In this document: in pieces, positions 1 to 5,290 of the stretch
Layout of the letters: each line of letters starts with the position of its first letter
How positions within the stretch are numbered: position 1 is the first letter of the stretch
NCBI GenBank assembly: GCA_019162915.1
Contig: JAFLKZ010000029.1
Coordinates: 15,051 to 20,340, forward strand
Source: Campylobacteraceae bacterium
Lineage (GTDB): Bacteria > Campylobacterota > Campylobacteria > Campylobacterales > Sulfurospirillaceae
DNA length: 5,290 nt
Reading direction: 5' to 3'
Position numbers and translations under genes: made by a program
Notes under the pieces: generated by a model
What the model was told of the DNA's origin: nothing
Databases searched by the model: none
The model's input: the letters and a program-made list of their open reading frames with translations, nothing else

Positions 1-167
1 TTATACTCTTTCATGTGGAGATTATTTTTATGTTTCCATGGGCAGTAGATTTTAAGATACTTGGCATGTTTGGATTTGTAGAAATGATTTTATTTGTGAT
101 CGTACTTTCGATTGGTTTTATATACGCATGGAAAAAAGGAGCACTAGAATGGCACAGCATAAGATAA
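1..167 (+). CDS. nuoA: NADH-quinone oxidoreductase subunit A, C-terminal part (5' end outside window)
   Basis: This is a small membrane subunit of complex I, placed at the junction of the membrane arm with the quinone-binding connecting module. Only the last 54 codons are present; the first complete codon is at position 3 and the TAA stop is at 165-167. The visible protein begins near VEIIFMFPWAVDFK, which matches the conserved loop of NuoA containing an acidic residue followed by FxFPWA. A single hydrophobic helix follows (about MILFVIVLSIGFIYAW), corresponding to the last transmembrane helix of the three-helix family. The end, KKGALEWHSIR, is typical of NuoA, in which a short charged tail with ALEW follows the last helix. 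The next gene, nuoB, starts inside its 3' end in another frame. The identification rests on the loop, the helix, the tail and the position directly before nuoB. Confidence 0.93.
   Translation, partial: ILFHVEIIFMFPWAVDFKILGMFGFVEMILFVIVLSIGFIYAWKKGALEWHSIR
136..141 (+). promoter_or_regulatory. Shine-Dalgarno site of nuoB
   Basis: AAGGAG lies 7 bases before the ATG at 149, which is ideal spacing. It lies inside the nuoA coding sequence. It decides the nuoB start, because the upstream in-frame ATG at 128 has only AT-rich, purine-poor sequence before it. Confidence 0.85.
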
Positions 168-658
168 ATTATCTTCAAGAAGCTGGGTTGCCAGTGGCAC
201 TCACAACGGTTGATAAACTCATCCAATGGGGAAGAAGTAACTCTCTTTGGCCACTAACGTATGGTTTGGCTTGTTGCGCTATTGAGATGATGGCAACGGG
301 CGCGAGTCGATACGATTTTGATCGATTTGGAACTATCTTTAGAGCTAGTCCAAGACAAGCCGATGTTTTGGTTATTGCGGGGACATTGACTAAAAAGCAC
401 TCTCCTTTTATGCGAAGATTGTATGACCAGATGACAGAACCAAAATGGGTTATTAGCATGGGAAGCTGTGCTAACACGGGTGGTATGTTTAACACATATG
501 CTACCGTGCAAGGAGCTGATAGAATTGTGCCCGTAGATATTTATCTGCCAGGTTGCGCTCCACGACCCGAAACACTTCAATATGCACTGATGTTGCTTCA
601 AAAGAAGATTAGAACTGAGAGTGCTTCTAAAAAACTTCAGCCAAAAAGGTTGGTATGA
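149..658 (+). CDS. nuoB: NADH-quinone oxidoreductase subunit B (cluster N2 subunit)
   Basis: This peripheral-arm subunit binds the terminal [4Fe-4S] cluster N2, which reduces quinone at the interface with NuoD. The product is 169 residues, close to the usual length for short bacterial NuoB. The N2 ligands are all visible: the tandem C42-C43 in YGLACCAIEMM, C107 in SMGSCANTGGMF, and C136 in YLPGCAPRPE. Other family hallmarks are SRYDFDRFG (residues 53-61) and SPRQADVLVIAGT (67-79). The start at 149 is preferred over the in-frame ATG at 128. It has a perfect Shine-Dalgarno site, and MAQHKINY is the expected N-terminus; the longer form would add seven residues, MEKRSTR. The gene overlaps nuoA by 19 bases and its TGA overlaps the nuoC ATG, which suggests translational coupling. 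Nothing appears truncated or mutated. Confidence 0.97.
   Translation: MAQHKINYLQEAGLPVALTTVDKLIQWGRSNSLWPLTYGLACCAIEMMATGASRYDFDRFGTIFRASPRQADVLVIAGTLTKKHSPFMRRLYDQMTEPKWVISMGSCANTGGMFNTYATVQGADRIVPVDIYLPGCAPRPETLQYALMLLQKKIRTESASKKLQPKRLV
643..649 (+). promoter_or_regulatory. Shine-Dalgarno site of nuoC
   Basis: AAAAAGG within the nuoB 3' end lies 5 bases before the ATG at 655 and 8 bases before the second, adjacent ATG at 658. Either start is therefore feasible, and they differ by one methionine. Confidence 0.55.
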
Positions 659-1455
659 TGAGAGTTTATCAAGATAAAACCAATGTACAAAGAAAGCCTT
701 ATTATAGTGATAGATTTTGGGTTGCTCCACAAATAGCAAAATTTGATGTTGAAACGGATGAAGTTTTTGCAGCAGACGTAGCACTTTTGAAAGAGAAATT
801 CGAGATTATTGAAGCGTATATTCAAAAAGACCAATTGGTTGTTTATATCAAGCCTCAAGATAATGTCGAGGTTTTACAGTGTTTAAAAGAAGAGCTTTCT
901 TATAACTTTTTGTCTGAGCATAGCGCTATTGATTGGTTAGCAAAAAGTGGTCAATTTGAAATTTTCTATCAGATGCTCTCTACATGTAAAAGAAAACGCA
1001 TGAGAGTTAAGTGTTTCATTCAAGAGAAAGAAGTTCTTAAAAGTGTCACGAGTATCTATAAAAGTGCCGATTGGGCAGAGCGTGAGATGTATGATATGTT
1101 TGGTGTTATCATCAGCGGTCATCATTATATGAAAAGACTTTTGATGCCTGATGATTGGTATGACTATCCTCTTCGCAAAACGTATCCGCTACAAGGTGAT
1201 GAAGCTGCACAGTGGTATGAAATAGATAAAATTTTTGGCAAAGAATACCGAGATATCATCGGACCTGAAGATAGAGATTCTGCAAGAGTTGATGTTGATG
1301 ATACGTATAAATTTTCTCGCATTCATCATGAAGTCGCTTTTGGTGAAAAACCAAGTAGTGAAAAAACATTTACAGACTATCAAGAAGACAGTGGCGTGTT
1401 TATCGTGAAAAAACTAAAAAAAGAAGATGCTAAAATCTTGAAAGAGAGACCTTAG
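655..1455 (+). CDS. nuoC: NADH-quinone oxidoreductase subunit C (30 kDa subunit)
   Basis: This hydrophilic subunit of the connecting module has no cofactor and packs against NuoD and NuoB. The 266-residue product carries the 30 kDa-subunit signature around residues 140-165: WAEREMYDMFG, then HHYMKRLLMP, followed by DYPLRKTYPL (170-179). NuoC is separate from NuoD here, unlike the fused NuoCD of Escherichia coli. The first about 35 residues (MMRVYQDKTNVQRKPYYSD and on) form an N-terminal extension before the conserved alpha/beta domain. The last about 70 residues after the signature are rich in charged residues and end in KKLKKEDAKILKERP. Such N- and C-terminal additions fit the longer epsilonproteobacterial NuoC proteins; I infer that they add contacts with other subunits. 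The start codon overlaps the nuoB stop (ATGA). ATG at 658 is an equally plausible start. Confidence 0.95.
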   Translation: MMRVYQDKTNVQRKPYYSDRFWVAPQIAKFDVETDEVFAADVALLKEKFEIIEAYIQKDQLVVYIKPQDNVEVLQCLKEELSYNFLSEHSAIDWLAKSGQFEIFYQMLSTCKRKRMRVKCFIQEKEVLKSVTSIYKSADWAEREMYDMFGVIISGHHYMKRLLMPDDWYDYPLRKTYPLQGDEAAQWYEIDKIFGKEYRDIIGPEDRDSARVDVDDTYKFSRIHHEVAFGEKPSSEKTFTDYQEDSGVFIVKKLKKEDAKILKERP

Positions 1456-1458
1456 TTC

Positions 1459-2685
1459 ATGCAAAAAGTAAATAGACTAAAACCATTTTTTGAAAACTTG
1501 GTATTTGAGCGCGAAGATAACCACATGATTGTGAATTTTGGACCACAGCATCCAAGTTCTCATGGACAACTACGTCTGATTTTAGAGCTAGATGGCGAAA
1601 TTGTTTCCAAAGCAACCCCTGATATCGGATATCTTCATCGTGGTATGGAGAAAATGGCAGAAAACATGATTTACAATGAGTTTTTGCCGACGACTGATAG
1701 AATGGATTATATCGCTGCGACTTCAAACAACTATGGGTTTGCGCTAGCGGTAGAAAAACTTTTAGATTTAGACGTGCCACGTCGTGCTAAAGCGATACGT
1801 ATGTTACTTTTAGAGTTAAACCGTATTTCTTCTCATCTTTTTTGGCTGGCTTGTCATGCACTAGATGTTGGAGCGATGACTATCTTCTTGTATGCTTTTA
1901 GAGAAAGAGAGTATACGCTTGATTTAATTGAAGACTATTGTGGTGCAAGACTGACACATTCTTCTGTAAGAATTGGGGGTGTGCCTCTTGATTTACCAAA
2001 AGGTTGGTTAGAAGGACTCAATAAATTTATCAACCAATTGCCAACGGATATCGCTGATTATGAGGGATTGTTGGACCAAAATCGTATCTGGAAAATGAGA
2101 CTAGAAGATGTAGGTGTGATTACACCTGAACAAGCGCAATCATGGGGATGTAGTGGTCCAATGCTTCGAGGCTCCGGCATAGCATGGGATATCAGAAAAG
2201 AAGAACCGTATGAACTCTATGATGAAGTTGAGTTTGATGTTCCTGTGAGCACTACGTGTGATGCTTTTGGTAGATATAAATTACATATGGAAGAGATGCG
2301 TCAAAGTGTTAGAATTTTAAAGCAACTTATTCCGATGTACCAAGCAACCGCTCCTGGTATTATGGCTCATGCGCCTTCTTATATTTCTGCGCCTAAAGAG
2401 CAGATTATGACGCAAAATTATTCGTTGATGCAACATTTCGTTTTGGTAACACAAGGTATGCGACCTCCGGTTGGAGAAGTATATGTCGTCACGGAATCAC
2501 CTAAGGGAGAACTTGGTTTTTATATCAACTCTCAAGGCGACCCTTATCCTTATAGATTAAAACTAAGAACACCGAGTTTTTTCCATACGGCGTTGTTACA
2601 AGAAATGTTAGTAGGACAGTATCTTGCAGATGTTGTTGCGATTATTGGAAATGCCAATATCGTTTTTGGCGAAATCGATAGATAG
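1459..2685 (+). CDS. nuoD: NADH-quinone oxidoreductase subunit D (49 kDa, quinone-site subunit)
   Basis: This is the 49 kDa subunit, related to the large subunit of [NiFe] hydrogenases, and it forms most of the quinone cavity with NuoB. The 408-residue product has the typical length. The motif GPQHPSSHG spans residues 28-36, HRGMEKMAE spans 60-68 and TTDRMDY spans 78-84. H35 and Y84 are 49 residues apart and align with the quinone-headgroup pair His38/Tyr87 of Thermus Nqo4, so the quinone site looks intact. FREREYTLDLIEDYCGARLTH (residues 147 on, quoted in part here as REREYTLDLIEDYCGAR) and the C-terminal VFGEIDR are family hallmarks. The CxxC nickel-ligand pairs of hydrogenases are absent, which separates it from a hydrogenase large subunit. 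The gap from nuoC is 3 bases. The ribosome site is weak (AGAGAG at 1443-1448, 10 bases before ATG), so translation may depend on coupling to nuoC. Confidence 0.97.
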   Translation: MQKVNRLKPFFENLVFEREDNHMIVNFGPQHPSSHGQLRLILELDGEIVSKATPDIGYLHRGMEKMAENMIYNEFLPTTDRMDYIAATSNNYGFALAVEKLLDLDVPRRAKAIRMLLLELNRISSHLFWLACHALDVGAMTIFLYAFREREYTLDLIEDYCGARLTHSSVRIGGVPLDLPKGWLEGLNKFINQLPTDIADYEGLLDQNRIWKMRLEDVGVITPEQAQSWGCSGPMLRGSGIAWDIRKEEPYELYDEVEFDVPVSTTCDAFGRYKLHMEEMRQSVRILKQLIPMYQATAPGIMAHAPSYISAPKEQIMTQNYSLMQHFVLVTQGMRPPVGEVYVVTESPKGELGFYINSQGDPYPYRLKLRTPSFFHTALLQEMLVGQYLADVVAIIGNANIVFGEIDR

Positions 2686-2689
2686 GGGA
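2684..2689 (+). promoter_or_regulatory. Shine-Dalgarno site of the NuoE-position gene
   Basis: AGGGGA overlaps the nuoD TAG stop and lies 4 bases before the ATG at 2694. The spacing is short but workable, and it supports this start for the small downstream gene. Confidence 0.6.
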
Positions 2690-2693
2690 TAAG

Positions 2694-2933
2694 ATGCAAA
2701 GATATGATTTAAGACATTTACACGATGATTTTTATGGACGCATGTTAGAGATTATCGATGAAACGAATGAAGGCGAAGTCTCTATTTTTATGTTTGAAAT
2801 AGGAGATTTTACAGCTGTCCAAAAAAGTGCAGATGTCATCAGGGAAGCGGGTTATACACTGATGAATTCATTGAAATTTAATGAAACAGACTGGACTATA
2901 GTAGTTAAAAAAGTAAAAGGTGAGCGTGAGTGA
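2694..2933 (+). CDS. Small complex I protein at the NuoE position (HP1264/Cj1575c-type), not a true NuoE
   Basis: This 79-residue soluble protein lies exactly where nuoE stands in canonical operons. True NuoE is about 160 residues, has a thioredoxin-like fold and binds a [2Fe-2S] cluster through four cysteines. This protein contains no cysteine at all, so it cannot carry cluster N1a. It has no membrane segment. The sequence starts MQRYDLRHLHDDFYGRM, has a central hydrophobic strand-like segment EVSIFMFEIGDF (about 28-39), and ends in a conserved-looking core LMNSLKFNETDWTIVVKK (about 56-73). These match my memory of the small proteins between nuoD and nuoG in Helicobacter and Campylobacter (HP1264, Cj1575c), often labelled NuoE-like by position. 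Its role is inferred to be part of an alternative electron-input module. The gene follows nuoD by 8 bases and overlaps the next gene by 4 bases. Confidence 0.88.
   Translation: MQRYDLRHLHDDFYGRMLEIIDETNEGEVSIFMFEIGDFTAVQKSADVIREAGYTLMNSLKFNETDWTIVVKKVKGERE
2918..2923 (+). promoter_or_regulatory. Shine-Dalgarno site selecting the GTG start at 2930
   Basis: AGGTGA, a perfect match to the 3' end of 16S rRNA, lies 6 bases before GTG 2930 and 15 bases before ATG 2939. It favours the GTG start. For ATG 2939 only the weaker GTGAG at 2930-2934 is close enough. Confidence 0.6.
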
Positions 2934-3784
2934 GAACGATGAGAAAAGAGTTCGCTACATCATTAAAACAAAATAACCATACTAACTTTGCCTTTACATG
3001 TAAAGATTTTGATTTGATTATCGTTGTGGGAACTTTGCTTTCTCGCGACAATAAAGCATTATGTGAAGAAGTACAATCGTCTTCACGCAATGGCGCTAAA
3101 ATCGTCTATCTTATGAGTATGGAAGATAACAAACTCTCTTTGGAGACGACATTTTTTAGTAGATATGAAGTAGGTTCAGAAGAGGGCGTTTTTGCATTAC
3201 TCGGAAAAGGTTTACTGGCTAAAAGTACTTTGTCTTTGGATTTACAAAACTATTTTAATGATTTAGATGAAGGTTATTTGAGTGCAGAGAGCAATGTGGG
3301 CGAAGAAGAGATAGAAGAGATTGTATCTTTGTGTCAGAGAAGTAAAAATACGCTTCTCATTTTAGGAGAAGATCTTTATACGCATCCTAGAGCTTCCAAC
3401 ATCGCTTTTCTTGCAGGTTTGATTTCTAATTTTGGAAAAGTCAAAGTATTGATTCCTGATTTACAAAAAGATGAAATAGTTATAAAGGATATAAAAGAAG
3501 TTTTGCCTGAAGAAATTTGTGCGTTGAAAAGTTTTGATGGCACAATTGTTTATGGGTGTGATGCTTTATTCGATGATGAAGCGGGAGTGTTGATAGGCTC
3601 CGCTCAATTTCAGATGGCGGCAAAGGTGCAAAATGGAGAGAAAATTCATGTTGCAATCAATCAAGAGATGTATCCTCGCACTTTTGTGTTAGACGATAGT
3701 TTAAAAGGAACTATTGCTTTAATGCCAAAGACACTTAAAAATGATACATCATACCGCTACCATGTAGCCAAAATAGTGAAGTGA
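2930..3784 (+). CDS. Complex I protein at the NuoF position (HP1265/Cj1574c-type), NuoG-domain-like, not a true NuoF
   Basis: This 284-residue soluble protein replaces NuoF, the NADH-oxidising FMN subunit. I see no glycine-rich FMN/NADH motif of NuoF. None of its five cysteines (24, 45, 135, 197, 210) forms the CxxCxxC set that holds cluster N3. It therefore should not oxidise NADH in the NuoF way. Residues 26-110 instead resemble NuoG residues 377-465 from the same window. Shared landmarks are DLIIVVGTLLSRD versus NFVVSFGTALKTD, a GA pair about 20 residues later, and EVGSEEGVFALL versus KVGAEEAIAYLL. LLILGEDLYTHPRASNIAFL (142-161) also recalls molybdopterin-oxidoreductase-like domains. In C. 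jejuni the protein at this position (Cj1574c) has been linked to flavodoxin-dependent electron input. The start is taken as GTG 2930, in a GTGA junction with the preceding gene; ATG 2939 would shorten the protein by three residues. Confidence 0.88.
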   Translation: MRTMRKEFATSLKQNNHTNFAFTCKDFDLIIVVGTLLSRDNKALCEEVQSSSRNGAKIVYLMSMEDNKLSLETTFFSRYEVGSEEGVFALLGKGLLAKSTLSLDLQNYFNDLDEGYLSAESNVGEEEIEEIVSLCQRSKNTLLILGEDLYTHPRASNIAFLAGLISNFGKVKVLIPDLQKDEIVIKDIKEVLPEEICALKSFDGTIVYGCDALFDDEAGVLIGSAQFQMAAKVQNGEKIHVAINQEMYPRTFVLDDSLKGTIALMPKTLKNDTSYRYHVAKIVK

Positions 3785-3791
3785 GAATTCA

Positions 3792-5290
3792 ATGAGCGAT
3801 ATTTTAATAACGATTGATGGAAAACAGTGTGTTGCTAAAGAAGGTGAATTTGTTTTAAACGTGGCAAGACGAAATGGTATTTTTATACCGGCTCTTTGTT
3901 ACTTGACAAATTGTTCTCCTACACTTGCTTGTCGTTTGTGTTTAGCTGAGGTAGATGGAAAACGTGCCTATACCTGTAATGCTAAAGTCAAAGAGGGTAT
4001 GAGTGTTATCACTAAAAATGAAGAGATAGAAAAAGAGAGACGTGCTATCATGGAGATTTACGACATCAACCATCCTTTGGAGTGTGGTGTTTGTGACCAA
4101 AGTGGTGAGTGTGAACTGCAAAACTATACATTAGAGATGGGTGTTGATTCACAAAGACATTGCATTCCTGATACACATAGACCTACTAAAAATTGGGGAT
4201 TGATTCATTATGACTCTTCTTTGTGTATTGTCTGTGAAAGGTGTGTCACTGTTTGTAAAGATATGATAGGCGACGCCGCACTTAAAACTGTTCCAAGAGG
4301 TGGAGCGGAGTTAGACAAAGGGTGGAAAGATAAAACTGAAAAAGATGCTTATGCCATGTGGAATAAGTTACAAAAGTCTATCATAGGTGTGGCGAGCGGA
4401 GCGGAGAGTTTGGACTGTACCAATTGTGGTGAGTGCACGGCTGTTTGTCCTGTTGGCGCATTGGTAGGAAGTGATTTTCAGTATAAATCAAATGCATGGG
4501 AACTTAAAAAAATTCCAGCTTCCAATCCGCACAGTAGCGATTGTTCATTGATGTATTATGATGTGAAGCATGCAAGTATTAAAGATTCTAAACCAAAAAT
4601 TTATAGAGTGAGTAGCGATTATAATTATGCACCACTTCATGGAGCGGCACGTTATGGTTTTGATTTTGAAAATGTGGTTGAGGGCAAAGATGAAGTAGCT
4701 TTCAATAAGGCAGTAGAACTTTTAAAAACCAAAGTTGATACCATCGCTTTTGATAGTTACATTACCAATGAAGAAGCGTTGATACTACAAAAAATGAAAG
4801 AAAAATTTGGTTATCGTTTAGTCAATGATGATGCTTATAAGTACCAAAGATTTTTAAGTGCATTTAGCGAAACAAGCGGGTCAAATCTTTACAGTGGCGA
4901 TTTGAAAACCATTCAAGCGAGTAATTTTGTGGTTAGTTTTGGAACCGCGCTTAAAACAGATAGTCCCAATGCTGGTTATGCCATGAACAATGCTTTGGCT
5001 ATGAATAAGGGTGCAGGAATTTATTTTCATCCGATAGCCGACCCTGTTATCTCTGGATACTCTAAAAATCTCTTAAGTGTAACCCATAAAGTGGGTGCTG
5101 AAGAAGCCATCGCTTATTTGTTACTTGATCTATTTGGTAAGAAAGAAGAAATGCCACAATCATTAGTGCAGTATCTAGGTAGTTTCCATACCGTTGCGAA
5201 AAAAACAATTCAAGAGAGTGTTAAAGAAGAAGTTAAAGAGTTAGTCAAAGACGAAGAGAGTGGCGAAGAAAAAGAAGTCGTTAAAGTGAT
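3792..5290 (+). CDS. nuoG: NADH-quinone oxidoreductase subunit G, N-terminal 499 codons (3' end outside window)
   Basis: This is the large Fe-S subunit of the peripheral arm. The frame is open from ATG 3792 to the window end. The [2Fe-2S] ferredoxin domain (about 1-75) has C36, C47, C50 and C62 (cluster N1b). The motif HPLECGVCDQSGEC gives H94, C98, C101 and C107 (N5). Two complete motifs follow: C145/C148/C151/C155 (CIVCERCVTVC) and C209/C212/C215/C219 (CTNCGECTAVCPVGAL). Canonical NuoG keeps only the four ligands of N4 here. The next site, where many bacterial NuoG proteins have the N7 ligands, reads NPHSSDCS with only C251 left. From about residue 300 a molybdopterin-oxidoreductase-like domain begins, including NFVVSFGTALKTD (378-390). 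The visible end (474-499) is a Lys/Glu-rich tract. The family usually has 750-850 residues, so about 60% is present. The gap from the previous gene is 7 bases, with a weak AAGTGAG ribosome site at 3779-3785. Confidence 0.96.
   Translation, partial: MSDILITIDGKQCVAKEGEFVLNVARRNGIFIPALCYLTNCSPTLACRLCLAEVDGKRAYTCNAKVKEGMSVITKNEEIEKERRAIMEIYDINHPLECGVCDQSGECELQNYTLEMGVDSQRHCIPDTHRPTKNWGLIHYDSSLCIVCERCVTVCKDMIGDAALKTVPRGGAELDKGWKDKTEKDAYAMWNKLQKSIIGVASGAESLDCTNCGECTAVCPVGALVGSDFQYKSNAWELKKIPASNPHSSDCSLMYYDVKHASIKDSKPKIYRVSSDYNYAPLHGAARYGFDFENVVEGKDEVAFNKAVELLKTKVDTIAFDSYITNEEALILQKMKEKFGYRLVNDDAYKYQRFLSAFSETSGSNLYSGDLKTIQASNFVVSFGTALKTDSPNAGYAMNNALAMNKGAGIYFHPIADPVISGYSKNLLSVTHKVGAEEAIAYLLLDLFGKKEEMPQSLVQYLGSFHTVAKKTIQESVKEEVKELVKDEESGEEKEVVKV
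5211..5288 (+). repeat. Low-complexity Lys/Glu-coding tract inside nuoG
   Basis: The DNA is purine-rich with recurring GTTAAAG and GAAGAA units (for example gttaaagaagaagttaaag). It encodes a charged segment (QESVKEEVKELVKDEESG, then EEKEVVKV) that interrupts the folded molybdopterin-oxidoreductase-like domain. It looks like a flexible or helical linker within the protein, not a DNA element with its own role. Its right limit is not visible. Confidence 0.6.

Noticed and set aside
175..495. 106-codon open frame on the minus strand within nuoB
   Set aside because: It is the antisense of conserved nuoB codons, with no recognisable protein features.
254..784. 176-codon open frame on the minus strand across nuoB and nuoC
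   Set aside because: It lies fully antisense to two well-conserved genes, has no family resemblance and no ribosome site I can support. It is a shadow of the coding strand.
1457..1780. 107-codon open frame on the minus strand within nuoD
   Set aside because: It is antisense to the highly conserved GPQHP and HRGMEK region of nuoD, and its composition reflects nuoD codon use. There is no independent evidence for it.
1459..2685. Possible [NiFe]-hydrogenase large subunit instead of NuoD
   Set aside because: The CxxC nickel ligands near both termini are absent. The quinone-site residues H35 and Y84 and the GPQHPSSHG motif are those of NuoD.
2930..3784. Possible frameshifted or truncated true nuoF
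   Set aside because: The frame is intact with normal coding character throughout, and the sequence shows no NuoF motifs to be a remnant of. The same gene layout is known in Helicobacter and Campylobacter.
1..5290. Mobile elements, CRISPR arrays, RNA genes, internal terminators or promoters
   Set aside because: Genes overlap or are separated by at most 8 bases. I found no repeat-spacer pattern, tRNA-like or rRNA-like sequence, transposase remnant, or hairpin followed by a T-run between genes.

Overview
The window is an internal slice of a respiratory complex I (nuo) operon. All genes lie on the + strand in the order nuoA (3' end only), nuoB, nuoC, nuoD, a small gene at the nuoE position, a 284-codon gene at the nuoF position, and nuoG (5' part, running off the right edge). 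The composition is moderately AT-rich. The proteins closely resemble the Helicobacter/Campylobacter/Sulfurimonas/Sulfurospirillum type. Together with the replacement of true NuoE and NuoF by two unrelated small proteins, this points to an epsilonproteobacterium (Campylobacterota). I cannot name the genus with confidence.

Layout: positions 1-167 encode the last membrane helix of NuoA. nuoB (149-658) overlaps nuoA by 19 bases. nuoC (655-1455) overlaps nuoB by an ATGA junction. nuoD (1459-2685) follows after 3 bases. The NuoE-position gene (2694-2933) follows after 8 bases. The NuoF-position gene (2930-3784) starts with GTG inside a GTGA junction. nuoG starts at 3792 after 7 bases and is open to the window end. 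No gap exceeds 8 bases, so there is no room for an internal promoter, terminator or RNA gene between genes, and I see none. The operon promoter and terminator must lie outside the window.

How the genes work together: NuoB, C and D form the connecting module that passes electrons through cluster N2 (in NuoB) to quinone (in the NuoB/NuoD cavity). NuoA belongs to the proton-pumping membrane arm. NuoG normally carries the Fe-S chain leading from the NADH-oxidising NuoE/NuoF module. Here neither replacement protein has an Fe-S motif or a flavin/NADH motif of the usual kind. The complex is therefore expected to take electrons from something other than NADH; in Campylobacter jejuni, flavodoxin has been implicated.

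The best leads are three. The NuoF-position protein looks like a stripped paralogue of the C-terminal molybdopterin-oxidoreductase-like domain of NuoG. NuoG carries two complete CxxCxxCxxxC motifs instead of the usual split single-cluster set. The N7 cluster site of NuoG has decayed to a relic. The system as a whole is a known epsilonproteobacterial variant, not a new one.
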